From assembly GCF_041438805.1 (NCBI RefSeq), contig NZ_CP109190.1:3472001-3536000 (forward strand): DNA of 64,000 bases. Direction: 5' to 3'. The translations under genes and the position numbers were made by a program. This DNA comes from Streptomyces sp. NBC_01707 (lineage in GTDB: Bacteria; Actinomycetota; Actinomycetes; Streptomycetales; Streptomycetaceae). Below, one piece after another: positions 17,139 through 26,183 of this stretch. The stretch's first letter is position 1. Every line of letters starts with the position of its first letter. The notes beneath the pieces are model-generated. The model had not been told where the DNA came from. It worked only from the letters and a program-made list of their open reading frames with translations, and made no database searches.

Positions 17139-19349
17139 TCAGCCCTTGTCGAGGTACTCCTCGCGCTCCTTGTCGAGCAGCGCGTCCAGGGCGGTGCGCA
17201 GCTCGGGCAGGTCCGTCAGCTCCGGGTCGGCGACGACGACGGCGACGGCCTCCTCGCGGGCGGCGGCGATGACCTCCTCGTCGTCGATGACGGTGAGCAT
17301 CCGCAGGGACGAGCGGACACCGGACTGGGCCTGGCCGAGGACATCGCCCTCACGACGCTGTTCGAGGTCGATCCGGGACAGTTCGAAGCCGTCGAGGGTG
17401 GCGGCGACGGAGGACAGGCGGGCCCGGGCGGGGCTCGCCTCGTGCGCCTCGCTGACCAGCAGGCAGAGGCCGGCGGCGGAGCCACGGCCGACACGGCCGC
17501 GCAACTGGTGGAGCTGGGAGACGCCGAACCGGTCGGCATCCATGATCACCATCGCTGTGGCGTTGGGGACGTTCACCCCGACCTCGATGACGGTCGTCGC
17601 GACGAGGACGTCGACCTGGCCCGCGGCGAAGCGACGCATCACGTCGTCCTTGTCGTCGGGGTTCATCCTGCCGTGCAGCACCGCGATGCGCAGTCCGGCG
17701 AGGGCGCCCTTGGTGAGCTGCTCGGCGATCTCCAGCACGGCGAGCGGCGGGCGCTTGTCGCCGTCGTCCTCGGGCGGCTGCTTCTTGCCCTTCTTCTTCT
17801 CGGACTCGTCGTCGGCGTCGTCACCGATCCGGGGGCATACGACATACGCCTGGTGGCCGTTCTCGACCTCCTCGCGGACCCGCTCCCAGGCCCGGGTGAG
17901 GAAGTGCGGCTTGTCCTTGGCCGGGACGACATGGCTGGCGATCGGCGAGCGGCCGGCCGGCAGCTGGTCGAGCACGGACGTCTCCAGGTCGCCGAAGACG
18001 GTCATGGCGACGGTACGGGGGATGGGTGTGGCGGTCATGACCAGCAGGTGCGGCGGCTGCTTGCCCTTGGACCGCAGGGCGTCGCGCTGCTCGACACCGA
18101 AGCGGTGCTGCTCGTCGACGACGACCAGTCCCAGGTCGTGGAACTGCACCTTGTCCTCGATCAGCGCATGCGTGCCGATCACGATCCCGGCCTCACCGGT
18201 GACCAGGTCGAGCAGCGCCTGACGGCGGGCCGCCGTACCCATGGAGCCGGTGAGCAGTACCACCTTCGTACCGAGGTCGGAGCCGCCCAGCATGCCTCCC
18301 TCGGCCAGCTCGCCCATCATCTCCGTGATGGACCGGTGGTGCTGCTGGGCCAGCACCTCGGTGGGCGCGAGCATCGCGGCCTGTCCGCCCGCGTCGACGA
18401 CGGCGAGCATGGCGCGCAGCGCGACCAGCGTCTTCCCGGAACCGACCTCGCCCTGCAGCAACCGGTGCATGGGGTGCTCGGTCGCCAGGTCGTCGAAGAT
18501 CTCCTTGGAGACCTTCTCCTGGCCCTCGGTGAGGGTGAACGGCAGCTCGGCGTCGAATGCGTCGAGCAGTCCGCCGTGGGCGGGGATCCGCGCCACCGCC
18601 GGAAGCTGGGTGTCCGCGTACCGGCGGCGGGCGAGCGCGACCTGGAGGACGAACGCCTCGTCCCACTTCAGCCGGTCCCTGGCGTCGGCGATGTCCGCCT
18701 TTGTCTGCGGGCGGTGGATCTTCAGCAACGCCTCGGGCAGCGGGGTGAAGCCACGCCCCTCGCGCAGCGACGAGGGCAGCGGGTCGACGGCGTCCCGGGC
18801 GCTGGGCAGCACGGTGTCGACGGCCTTGGCGATCCGCCAGGAGTCGAGCTGCTTGCACGCCGGATAGATGGGCAGCAACTTCCCGGCGAAGGCGTCCACC
18901 GCCTCCGTGGCCTCGTCGGCGTCCGTGGCGTCGAGGAGCTGGTAGGTGGGGTGGGCGAGCTGCATCTTCCGGTTGAAGACGGACACCTTCCCCGCGAACA
19001 TCGCCCGGCGTCCGGGCAGCAGCTCCTTGTGCGGCTTGTGCACGCCGTGGCCGAAGAAGACCAGCTGGAGCCGGCCGCTGCCGTCGGTGAGGGTCACCTC
19101 CAGGCGTTTGCCCCTGCCGTTGTTGAACATCATGATCCGGGCGTCGGCGACCTGGGCGACGACGGTCACATGCTCGTCCAGCGGGAGGTCGGCCAGCGCG
19201 GTCAGCTTGCCGCGCTCCTCGTAGCGCCGCGGGTAGTGGTGCAGCAGATCACCGACCGTGTGCAGGTCGAGGTGTTCGGCCATCACCTTCGCGGTGGCAC
19301 CGCCGAGCAGCTTCTTGAGGGGTTCGTCGAACGCAGACACGCGATCCAT
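17139..19349 (-). CDS. recG: ATP-dependent DNA helicase RecG
   Basis: The 736-residue protein is the branch-migrating helicase that reverses stalled forks and processes Holliday junctions. The N-terminal wedge/OB region includes VGDLLHHYPRRYE and VTVVAQVADARIM. Helicase motifs follow in order: HRLLQGEVGSGKT (Walker A), APTEVLAQQH, VVVDEQHRFGVEQR (motif II), VMTATPIPRT (motif III), VVCPRIGDD, and VGRGSAAGLCLL (motif VI). An acidic Lys/Glu insert lies between the last blocks (EKKKGKKQPPEDDGDK). The start at 19349 (MDRVSAFDEPLKKLLG) is the first that fits the family. Confidence 0.96.
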   Translation of the reverse strand: MDRVSAFDEPLKKLLGGATAKVMAEHLDLHTVGDLLHHYPRRYEERGKLTALADLPLDEHVTVVAQVADARIMMFNNGRGKRLEVTLTDGSGRLQLVFFGHGVHKPHKELLPGRRAMFAGKVSVFNRKMQLAHPTYQLLDATDADEATEAVDAFAGKLLPIYPACKQLDSWRIAKAVDTVLPSARDAVDPLPSSLREGRGFTPLPEALLKIHRPQTKADIADARDRLKWDEAFVLQVALARRRYADTQLPAVARIPAHGGLLDAFDAELPFTLTEGQEKVSKEIFDDLATEHPMHRLLQGEVGSGKTLVALRAMLAVVDAGGQAAMLAPTEVLAQQHHRSITEMMGELAEGGMLGGSDLGTKVVLLTGSMGTAARRQALLDLVTGEAGIVIGTHALIEDKVQFHDLGLVVVDEQHRFGVEQRDALRSKGKQPPHLLVMTATPIPRTVAMTVFGDLETSVLDQLPAGRSPIASHVVPAKDKPHFLTRAWERVREEVENGHQAYVVCPRIGDDADDESEKKKGKKQPPEDDGDKRPPLAVLEIAEQLTKGALAGLRIAVLHGRMNPDDKDDVMRRFAAGQVDVLVATTVIEVGVNVPNATAMVIMDADRFGVSQLHQLRGRVGRGSAAGLCLLVSEAHEASPARARLSSVAATLDGFELSRIDLEQRREGDVLGQAQSGVRSSLRMLTVIDDEEVIAAAREEAVAVVVADPELTDLPELRTALDALLDKEREEYLDKG

Positions 19350-19806
19350 TGCACACCACACCACTGACAGAAGTCGCCCGCACCACCGGAATCCCCTGGC
19401 CGCCAACGCCTTCGCGCCGGCGAGGAGTGGTCCCCGCTCCCCGCTCCCGAGCGGGAATACGGAAGCTGCTCGCCTTCACCGAACCGCCGCGGGTGGCCAC
19501 CGGTCGAAGAAGGAGTGGTGCGGCACGTCCCGCCGCCTCACGGCACCGCAGGCCCGGCATGCTGCTGCTGTCGCCGGGCGACAGGCCGTACAGGTACCGG
19601 TGGTGCGAGGCGGGCGGAGGCGGAATCGGCGGTCGGGTACGTGGACCGGGCGCCGCACGAGCAGGGACCGGACCCGCCCGGTGGCCGTTCTCCGCGCCGT
19701 CGGCGGACGGACCGGATCGCAACGCCCGGTGGGCAGTTGGCCGCCCCCTTCTAGCCCGTCCGGCGATCGGGACGACGCTCCACGGGCGGCGCCGCCCTTG
19801 TCCGCC
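19350..19806. other. 457-base gap between recG and the FakA-like gene
   Basis: No frame on either strand looks like a real protein. The only structure noticed is a hairpin, CCCGCTC then GAGCGGG, at 19440-19455. The gap presumably carries the recG promoter and the end of the kinase transcript. Confidence 0.45.
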
Positions 19807-21444
19807 CTACTCCACGCCGATCAACAGCGGCGTTCCCTGACCGCCGCCGCGATACACCACCGTGTCCACCGCCAGATAGCCCTCCCGCACATGCTCCTCC
19901 AGGGCGTCGGCCAAGGCGTCGGGCACGTCCTCGCCCAGCACCAGGGTGACGAGTTCGCCGCCCGCCGCCAGCATCCGGTCGATCACCGCCCGGGCCGTGC
20001 CGGGGACGTCCTCGCCGATGACCGCCACATCGCCTTCGATCAGGCCGAGGATGTCGCCGGCCTGGCAGATGCCCGCCATGGTCCAGGACTGCCGTTCGGC
20101 GACGGCCAGTTCGCCGTAGCGGGTGGCACCGGCCGCCGCGGTCATCGCCACCACGTCCTCGTCGAAGCTGCGGTCCGGTTCGTGGACGGCGAGGGCGGCG
20201 ATGCCCTGGACGGCGGCCCGGGTCGGGATGAGGGCGACCCGGATGCCTTCGGTACGGGCCTGTTCGGCGGCGGCAGCCGCCGTGTGGCGCAGCTCGGCGT
20301 CGTTCGGCAGGAACACCACCTCGCGGGCGTGCGCGCGGCGGATCGCGTCGACCAGTTCGCCGCTGGCCGGCGGCTCCCCGGGCCGGGCGAGCACGGTGGT
20401 CGCTCCGGCCTCGGAGCAGAGGCCGGAGAGCCCGGGGCCGGGGACCACGACGACGACACCGCGCTGCGCCGGTTCGGCGTGCGGCAGGTGGACCCGGTCG
20501 GCGCCGAAGTGGGTGATGCGGATCCGGTACGGCCGGCCGGCCTCGACCCCGGCCTCCACCGCCGCACCCGCGTCGTCGACATGGACGTGGACGTTCCACA
20601 GCCCGTCCCCGCCGACCACGACGAGCGAGTCACCGAGCCCGTCGAGCCGGGTCCGCAGCCGGTCGACCGCGTCGTCCCCGGCCTCCAGCAGATAGATCAC
20701 CTCGAAGGCGGAACCGTCCTGCGGTCCGCCCGCCGCGCAGTCCTCGGCCGCGGCGGTGGTCACGGGGGCGATGTCGGGGGTCACCCAGATCCCGTGTTCG
20801 GGTGTCTCCCCGGAGACCGCTTCGACGAGCGCCTCGAGGACGGTCACCAGGCCCCGCCCTCCGGCGTCCACGACACCTGCCCGTCCGAGGACGGCCAGCT
20901 GTCCGGGGGTCTCGTCCAGTGCCGTGCGTGCACCCTCGTACGCCGCCTGCACGACCGCCTGCGCACTCGGGTCGCCCGCCGTGCGGGCGGCGGCCTCGGC
21001 TGCTGCGGTGGCCACCGTCAGCACGGTGCCCTCGACGGGGTGGGCGACGGCCTGCCTGGCTGCGGTCGCGGCCCGGGCCAGCGCGAGCCGCAGATGGTCC
21101 GCGTCGTGCCCGTCCGCCAGCACCCCTGCCATGCCGCGCAGCAGCTGCGCCAGGATCGTGCCGGAGTTCCCACGGGCGCCGATCAGCGCCCCGTGGGCCA
21201 TGGCCCGTACGGCATCGGCGACGGCGGGCACGGACGAGCCGGTCTCGTGGGCGGCGAAGACCGCTTCGACGGCTCCTGCCGCGGACTCCACCGTCAGATA
21301 GAGGTTGGTCCCGGTGTCCCCGTCCGCGACGGGATACACATTGATCGCGTCGATCGCCGCACGCTCCCGTCCCAGTGCCTCCAGGGCGAGCGAGCACCAG
21401 GTACGCACCGCGACGGCGTCCATGTCGTCGGCGGTCTGCGGCAC
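19807..21444 (-). CDS. DAK2-domain protein, fatty-acid-kinase (FakA) type
   Basis: The 545-residue protein begins with a Dak2 phosphatase/kinase domain (about residues 10-205). Its signature INVYPVADGDTGTNLYLT supplies the Asp cluster that binds Mg-ATP, and GARGNSGTILAQLLRG and DAGGRGLVTVLEAL follow. The middle part and the C-terminal half (from about residue 235) match the two extra domains of FakA-type proteins. FakA phosphorylates fatty acids held by a DegV-like FakB, but no fakB gene is visible here, so the substrate is unproven. The GTG at 21444 is chosen because AGGAGG lies eight bases upstream. The neighbour recG is the usual context. Confidence 0.85.
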   Translation of the reverse strand: MPQTADDMDAVAVRTWCSLALEALGRERAAIDAINVYPVADGDTGTNLYLTVESAAGAVEAVFAAHETGSSVPAVADAVRAMAHGALIGARGNSGTILAQLLRGMAGVLADGHDADHLRLALARAATAARQAVAHPVEGTVLTVATAAAEAAARTAGDPSAQAVVQAAYEGARTALDETPGQLAVLGRAGVVDAGGRGLVTVLEALVEAVSGETPEHGIWVTPDIAPVTTAAAEDCAAGGPQDGSAFEVIYLLEAGDDAVDRLRTRLDGLGDSLVVVGGDGLWNVHVHVDDAGAAVEAGVEAGRPYRIRITHFGADRVHLPHAEPAQRGVVVVVPGPGLSGLCSEAGATTVLARPGEPPASGELVDAIRRAHAREVVFLPNDAELRHTAAAAAEQARTEGIRVALIPTRAAVQGIAALAVHEPDRSFDEDVVAMTAAAGATRYGELAVAERQSWTMAGICQAGDILGLIEGDVAVIGEDVPGTARAVIDRMLAAGGELVTLVLGEDVPDALADALEEHVREGYLAVDTVVYRGGGQGTPLLIGVE

Positions 21445-21702
21445 GTGGTGTTCCTCCTGGAGAGCGACCGTGGGCGGCTGGCTGAACCGCAGAGTAGTCC
21501 GGCCCGGTGGGCCCGGCAGGGACAGGGGCGGGCCGGACGGCGGCGAAACCCATGGTAGTTTCGTTCTACCGACGCAGCCGTTGTATGCTGCTTCGGTTGC
21601 CCGATGAGAGTCGGGCCATTCCTCCGGTACCGCCACTTCAGTCAAATGATTCCGGCGCGCCGGAATTCACTGTAAGTGCATCTGAAGTCTTTGGAGTGAC
21701 CC

Positions 21703-21888
21703 GTGGCTGCCAACTGCGACGTCTGCGGCAAGGGGCCGGGCTTCGGCAACAACATTTCGCACTCGCACCGCCGTACGTCCCGTCGCTGGAATCCCAACAT
21801 CCAGCGCGTGCGTGCCGTGGTCGGTCGGACGCCGAAGCGGCTCAACGTCTGCACCTCGTGCATCAAGGCCGGCAAGGTCGCGCGCTGA
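21703..21888 (+). CDS. rpmB: 50S ribosomal protein L28 (zinc-binding form)
   Basis: The 61-residue protein starts [29 protein letters not shown] and ends [15 protein letters not shown]. The two CxxC pairs (Cys5/Cys8 and Cys50/Cys53) mark the zinc-containing form. The GTG at 21703 is preceded by GGAG. The gene stands alone, divergent from the FakA-like gene. A strong terminator follows directly and is shared with thiD from the other side. A possible -10 box TATGCT lies at 21584-21589. Confidence 0.97.
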   Translation: MAANCDVCGKGPGFGNNISHSHRRTSRRWNPNIQRVRAVVGRTPKRLNVCTSCIKAGKVAR

Positions 21889-21921
21889 CGTTCCCGTCGT
21901 AGCGCAGCCTTCCGGTTGCCC

Positions 21922-21955
21922 AAAAAGCCGGTCCACCTCGGTGGACCGGCTTTTT
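21922..21955. terminator. Strong bidirectional terminator between rpmB and thiD
   Basis: AAAAAGCCGGTCCAC and GTGGACCGGCTTTTT form a perfect 15-bp stem around a CTCG loop. It has U-runs in both directions, so it can stop both rpmB and the convergent thiD. Confidence 0.95.
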
Positions 21956-21971
21956 GCTGTGCGCCGGGCCC

Positions 21972-22784
21972 CTACAGCCGCCACCCGTGGTCGACGGGGC
22001 CGATCCCGGCGCCCAGCGGAAAGCCTGCCGCGATCGCCCCGGTGACGTACTCCTTCGCGGCCCGTACCGCCGTCGGTACGTCCTGCCCCCGGGCCAGCCC
22101 ACAGGCGATCGCGGAGGCGAGGGTGCAACCCGTGCCATGGGTGTGCCGGTTGTCGTGCCGGGGGGCACGCAGCCAGTGCTCGTCGGTGCCGTCCGTGAGC
22201 AGGTCGACCGGCTCGCCGGGCAGATGCCCGCCCTTGATGACGACCCAGCGCGGTCCGTATCCGAGGATCTCCCCGGCGGCCCGCCGCATTGCGGACTCGT
22301 CCGTGACGGTCACTCCGGTGAGCTGTGCCACCTCGTCCAGGTTGGGGGTCGCCACCGTCGCGACAGGCAGGAGCTTCTGACGTACGGAATCGAGGGCTTC
22401 GGCGGCCAGCAGCGGATCGCCGTGCTTGGAGACCCCGACCGGGTCGACGACGACCGGGGCGTCGGTGGCCGCGAGAAGTGCGGCGACGGTCTCCACGAGT
22501 GCGGCCGACGCCAGCATGCCGGTCTTCACCGCCTGGACCCCGATGTCGTCGACGACGCTGCGGTACTGGGCCCGGACAGCCTCCACGGGCAGCTCCCACG
22601 CGCCCTGGACACCCAGCGAATTCTGCGCCGTCACTGCGGTGATCACGCTCATGCCGTGCACGCCGTGCGCCAGCATCGTCTTCAGATCGGCCTGAATGCC
22701 CGCACCGCCGCCGGAATCGGATCCGGCGACGGTGAGTACACGGGGTGGTACGAGCGGTGCGGCGGGGGATGCAGATATGGGCAT
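21972..22784 (-). CDS. thiD: Hydroxymethylpyrimidine (phosphate) kinase
   Basis: The 270-residue ribokinase-fold enzyme phosphorylates HMP and HMP-P for thiamine synthesis. It shows [21 protein letters not shown] at the start, [56 protein letters not shown], and the anion-hole/catalytic segment [20 protein letters not shown]. thiL lies about 80 bases upstream on the same strand, so the two thiamine kinases probably form an operon. I see no TPP riboswitch pattern before thiL or thiD. Confidence 0.95.
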   Translation of the reverse strand: MPISASPAAPLVPPRVLTVAGSDSGGGAGIQADLKTMLAHGVHGMSVITAVTAQNSLGVQGAWELPVEAVRAQYRSVVDDIGVQAVKTGMLASAALVETVAALLAATDAPVVVDPVGVSKHGDPLLAAEALDSVRQKLLPVATVATPNLDEVAQLTGVTVTDESAMRRAAGEILGYGPRWVVIKGGHLPGEPVDLLTDGTDEHWLRAPRHDNRHTHGTGCTLASAIACGLARGQDVPTAVRAAKEYVTGAIAAGFPLGAGIGPVDHGWRL

Positions 22785-22864
22785 ACCCCGAAATCTACTC
22801 CGGGCGCCGGAGCTGCCGGGCGCCCCCCGAGAGGTGTCCCGTCACCCCCGGCGGGGGACCGCCC

Positions 22865-23836
22865 TCAGTGGGCGTCCTCGATGCCACCGAAGTGGTCCCA
22901 GCCGCCCTTGCTGGTCCAGGGCGCTCCGTCGACCGTCACCTGGGGCAGCGCCGACGGGTTGAGGACCTCGCCGATCACCTTCCAGCGGGCGGGCAGCTTC
23001 ACGTCCGCCGGGAACGTGGCGACGATCGCGTGGTCCTCTCCCCCGGTGAGCACCCACTGCAGCGGATCCACGCCGACCGCCTGGCCGATGTCGGACATCT
23101 GCGACGGGATGTCGATGAGTCCGGAGCGCAGATCGATCCGGACCTTGCTGGCCTCGGCGATGTGCCCGAGGTCGGCGACGAGTCCGTCGCTGACGTCCGT
23201 CATGGCGGTGGCGCCGAGCCCGGCGGCCGCGGGGCCCGCGTGGTACGGCGGTTCGGGACGCCGGTGTGCCTCTACGAAGGCACGCGGCGACCGGAATCCG
23301 CGGGAGAGCACCGCGTACCCGGCGGCGGACCAGCCGAGCCAGCCGGTGACGGCGACGACGTCGCCGGGGCGGGCGCCGGCCCGGGTGACCGGTTCGTGGT
23401 TGCGCAGATCGCCGAGTGCGGTGATCGCGACGGTGATCGTCTCACCGCCGACCACGTCACCGCCGACCACGGCCGCCCCCGCGACCTGGCATTCGTCACG
23501 GATGCCGTCCATCAGCTCGCCCGCCCAGGTGACCGGGAGTTCGGCGGGGACGACCAAGCCGAGCAGCAGCGCGGTGGGCACGGCGCCCATGGCGGCGATG
23601 TCGGCGAGATTCTGCGCGGCGGCCTTGCGTCCGACGTCGTACGCCGTCGACCAGTCGCGACGGAAGTGCCGTCCCTCCAACAGGATGTCGGTACTGGCCA
23701 CGACCCTGCGGTCGGGAGCGGCCACGACCGCGGCGTCGTCGCCGGGTCCGAGCCGTACCGCCGGAGTGGTGGTGAGGCGGGAAGTGAGCTCCCTGATGAG
23801 CCCGAACTCCCCCAACTCGCCCACGGTTCCCTTCAC
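22865..23836 (-). CDS. thiL: Thiamine-monophosphate kinase
   Basis: The 323-residue protein makes thiamine diphosphate from thiamine monophosphate and ATP. It matches the PurM/ThiL fold: RLGPGDDAAVVAAPDRRVVASTDILLEGRHF near the start, GRKAAAQNLADIAAMGA, VVGGDVVGGETITVAITALG, and MTDVSDGLVADLGHIAEAS in the second half. The GTG at 23836 is preceded by GAGGTGAGAC. It precedes thiD and is divergent from the RAM-domain gene. Confidence 0.95.
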   Translation of the reverse strand: MKGTVGELGEFGLIRELTSRLTTTPAVRLGPGDDAAVVAAPDRRVVASTDILLEGRHFRRDWSTAYDVGRKAAAQNLADIAAMGAVPTALLLGLVVPAELPVTWAGELMDGIRDECQVAGAAVVGGDVVGGETITVAITALGDLRNHEPVTRAGARPGDVVAVTGWLGWSAAGYAVLSRGFRSPRAFVEAHRRPEPPYHAGPAAAGLGATAMTDVSDGLVADLGHIAEASKVRIDLRSGLIDIPSQMSDIGQAVGVDPLQWVLTGGEDHAIVATFPADVKLPARWKVIGEVLNPSALPQVTVDGAPWTSKGGWDHFGGIEDAH

Positions 23837-24154
23837 CGAGTCTCACCTCTCATCTATCGCGCCGGACGGGCGTCCGGCCTGGATCGGCGGCCGGGGGCCG
23901 GGACCGTGGCCCGGCCGTCGGATGCAGTCTGCTCCGGTCGTCGCCGGCATGCCTGTCCCCCATCCGGACCGCTGCACTTGCGGTCGCGAGCCGTCACTGC
24001 TGTCGGTACTGTCAAGAGATACGTCAACCGCTGCCATCCGTACGCCACGCGGTGGGAGGTCATCCGGTCCGCAGGTCTCCCCGCGGCCCGCGGCAACGCG
24101 ATACCGTGGCGTCTCTTTCCCCCACATGATCCTCGTGGCCGCCCTGGAGGTTCC
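23837..24154. other. 318-base divergent intergenic region (thiL / RAM gene)
   Basis: It should hold both promoters. I see no clear -35/-10 pair, riboswitch or hairpin of note, and no frame here looks like a gene. CTGGAGG near 24144-24150 is the ribosome binding site of the RAM gene. Confidence 0.5.
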
Positions 24155-24388
24155 GTGGTACAGGCGTACATCCTTATTCAGACCGAGGTGGGCAAGGCGT
24201 CGACCGTCGCCGAGACCATCACGAAAATCCCGGGAGTGATCCAGGCAGAGGACGTCACCGGCCCCTACGACGTGATTGTGCGCGCGCAGGCCGACACAGT
24301 CGATGAACTCGGACGCATGGTGGTCGCCAAGGTGCAGCAGGTGGAAGGCATCACCAGAACCCTGACCTGCCCGGTCGTTCATCTGTAG
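24155..24388 (+). CDS. Stand-alone Lrp/AsnC ligand-binding (RAM) domain protein
   Basis: The 77-residue protein (MVQAYILIQTEVGKAS...) is only the effector-binding RAM domain of Lrp/AsnC regulators, with no helix-turn-helix. It has the alternating beta-alpha-beta pattern (VAETITKIPGVIQAEDVTGPYDVIVRA, VQQVEGITRTLTC) typical of these small proteins, which assemble into rings or bind amino acids. Its role is unknown. It might bind a ligand itself or form mixed oligomers with full-length Lrp proteins. The GTG at 24155 has CTGGAGG just upstream. Confidence 0.88.
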   Translation: MVQAYILIQTEVGKASTVAETITKIPGVIQAEDVTGPYDVIVRAQADTVDELGRMVVAKVQQVEGITRTLTCPVVHL

Positions 24389-24408
24389 CCCCCTTATACG
24401 CTGGGCCG

Positions 24409-24897
24409 GTGACGTCCATCCGCCCCCGGCTTCGCCGCCCCGTGTTCCTCGGCCCGTCCGCTGCCGTACTGCTGCTGGCCGCGGCGGGCTGCTCCACCAC
24501 GGACACCCATGCGTCGATCACGGTTCCCACCCCGACGCCGGAAGCCGCAGCCTACTGCCGTGCACTGCACAAGGAGCTGCCGAAGACCGTCGCCGGACAG
24601 GAGCGCAACGACCCCGGGCCGAAGTCGGAGCTGACCGCCGGCTGGGGGGACGGGGCGATCGTACTGCGCTGCGGGGTCGACCGGCCCGCAAAGATGGACG
24701 ATCCGATGGCGAAGGGGGCCGAGGCGGACGGCGTCAACTGGCTGCTGGAGCAGCCGGAGGACGCCGGTCCGCGCTTCACCACCACCTATCGCAAGGCGTA
24801 TGTCGAGGTGTCGCTCTCGACGGCGTACGCGCATGACATCAGCCCGCTGGCGGCGTTCGCCGCGGCCGTCAAGAAGACGGTTCCCAGCAGCATCTAG
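24409..24897 (+). CDS. DUF3515 lipoprotein
   Basis: The 162-residue protein has a signal peptide ending in a lipobox (LLLAAAGCS, Cys28) and a mature DUF3515 domain with one conserved cysteine pair (YCRALHKELP and VLRCGVD). The family is found beside ddl in actinobacteria, including mycobacteria, and this gene is convergent with ddl. Its function is unknown. The GTG at 24409 lies six bases after TACGCT, so its mRNA may be leaderless. It starts 20 bases after the RAM gene stop. Confidence 0.85.
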   Translation: MTSIRPRLRRPVFLGPSAAVLLLAAAGCSTTDTHASITVPTPTPEAAAYCRALHKELPKTVAGQERNDPGPKSELTAGWGDGAIVLRCGVDRPAKMDDPMAKGAEADGVNWLLEQPEDAGPRFTTTYRKAYVEVSLSTAYAHDISPLAAFAAAVKKTVPSSI

Positions 24898-24952
24898 CGA
24901 GTGTCCGCGCAGTCCGGACCGGCGCCTGTGCGCACATCCGGCCCGGTGCTTC

Positions 24953-26110
24953 TCAGCGCAGGCCGGTCGGGCGGGTCAACGCCGCCTGGATCAGCCGGTC
25001 CACCAGCTCCTGGTAGCTCACGCCGCTCTCCTGCCACATCCGCGGGTACATGGAGATCGGGGTGAAGCCCGGCAGCGTATTGACCTCGTTGATCACGAAG
25101 CTGCCGTCCTCGGTGAGGAAGAAGTCGGCGCGTACCAGGCCCTCGCAGGACACCGCCTCGAAGGCTTCGACCGCGAGCCGCTGGACCTCGGCCGTCTGCT
25201 CCTCGGTCAGCGGGGCGGGCACGATCCCGGACGCCGAGTCGATGTACTTGGCCTCGAAGTCGTAGAAGTCGTGCGCCGTGACCGGCGGGATCTCGGCGGG
25301 CACGCTGGCGCGCGGTCCGTCCTCGAACTCCAGCACCCCGCACTCGATCTCGCGGCCCCGCAGCAGCGACTCGACCAGGAATTTGGGGTCGTGGCGGCGG
25401 GCTTCCTCGATCGCCTCGTCGAGACCGGAGAGGTCGTCGACCTTGGTGATGCCGATGGACGAACCTGCCCGGGCGGGCTTGATGAAGAGCGGCCAGCCGT
25501 GCTCACCGGCGAAGTCCACGATGCGCTTGCGGGCACCGGAGCGGTCGGTGTCCCACTCACGGGGGCGGATCACGACGTACGGACCGACGGGCAGCCCGAA
25601 CGAGGTGAACACCCGCTTCATGTACTCCTTGTCCTGGCCGACCGCCGAGGCGAGCACACCGGCGCCCACGTACGGCACCCCGGACAGCTCCAGGAGCCCC
25701 TGGAGGGTGCCGTCCTCACCGTACGGGCCGTGCAGGACGGGGAAGACGACGTCGACCTCGCCGAGCGCCTTCGGTACCGAGCCGGGCTCGCTGTAGACCA
25801 CCTCGCGGCTGCCGGGGTCGACGGAGAGCACCACGCCGCCCTCGCTGGACTCGGCCAGTTGTGCCACGTCCGGCATCTTCCGGTCGGTGATGGCCATCCG
25901 CTCGGGCTCGTCGGCGGTGAGCGCCCAGCGGCCGTCCGTCGTGATGCCGATCGGCAGGACGTCGTACTTCGTCCGGTCGATGGCGTTCAGGACGGCACCC
26001 GCGGTGACGACCGAAATGCCGTGTTCGGAGCTGCGGCCGCCGAACACGACGGCCACACGCGGCTTGCGGAGCTGCTGCTCCGGGCTCTGGGGGAGGTTCT
26101 CGCTGCTCAT
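24953..26110 (-). CDS. ddl: D-alanine--D-alanine ligase
   Basis: The 385-residue ATP-grasp enzyme joins two D-alanines for peptidoglycan. It shows RVAVVFGGRSSEHGISVVTA at the N-terminus, HGPYGEDGTLQGLLELSGVPYVG, the ATP-grasp loop FIKPARAGSSIGITKV, and the C-terminal metal-binding segment RADFFLTEDGSFVINEVNTLPGFTPISMYP. The start at 26110 (MSSENLPQSPEQQ) is preferred over an upstream in-frame codon. The following residues PRVAVVFGG are conserved. It ends facing the DUF3515 gene, and gpsA lies upstream on the same strand. Confidence 0.96.
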   Translation of the reverse strand: MSSENLPQSPEQQLRKPRVAVVFGGRSSEHGISVVTAGAVLNAIDRTKYDVLPIGITTDGRWALTADEPERMAITDRKMPDVAQLAESSEGGVVLSVDPGSREVVYSEPGSVPKALGEVDVVFPVLHGPYGEDGTLQGLLELSGVPYVGAGVLASAVGQDKEYMKRVFTSFGLPVGPYVVIRPREWDTDRSGARKRIVDFAGEHGWPLFIKPARAGSSIGITKVDDLSGLDEAIEEARRHDPKFLVESLLRGREIECGVLEFEDGPRASVPAEIPPVTAHDFYDFEAKYIDSASGIVPAPLTEEQTAEVQRLAVEAFEAVSCEGLVRADFFLTEDGSFVINEVNTLPGFTPISMYPRMWQESGVSYQELVDRLIQAALTRPTGLR

Positions 26111-26183
26111 ATCGCGTTGAGCGTACCTGCTGGTACTGGCCACGTCAGCGTCCCCGGGGCCGACCCGCGTGCGGAGCAGCCGC

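Noticed and set aside
21445..21702. A riboswitch or zinc-regulator site before rpmB
   Set aside because: Only a small GGTAG/CTACC hairpin and a TATGCT box are seen. Nothing matches a Zur box or known riboswitch.
22785..24154. A TPP riboswitch for thiD/thiL
   Set aside because: The conserved CTGAGA and ACCTGA elements are not found upstream of either gene in the expected order.
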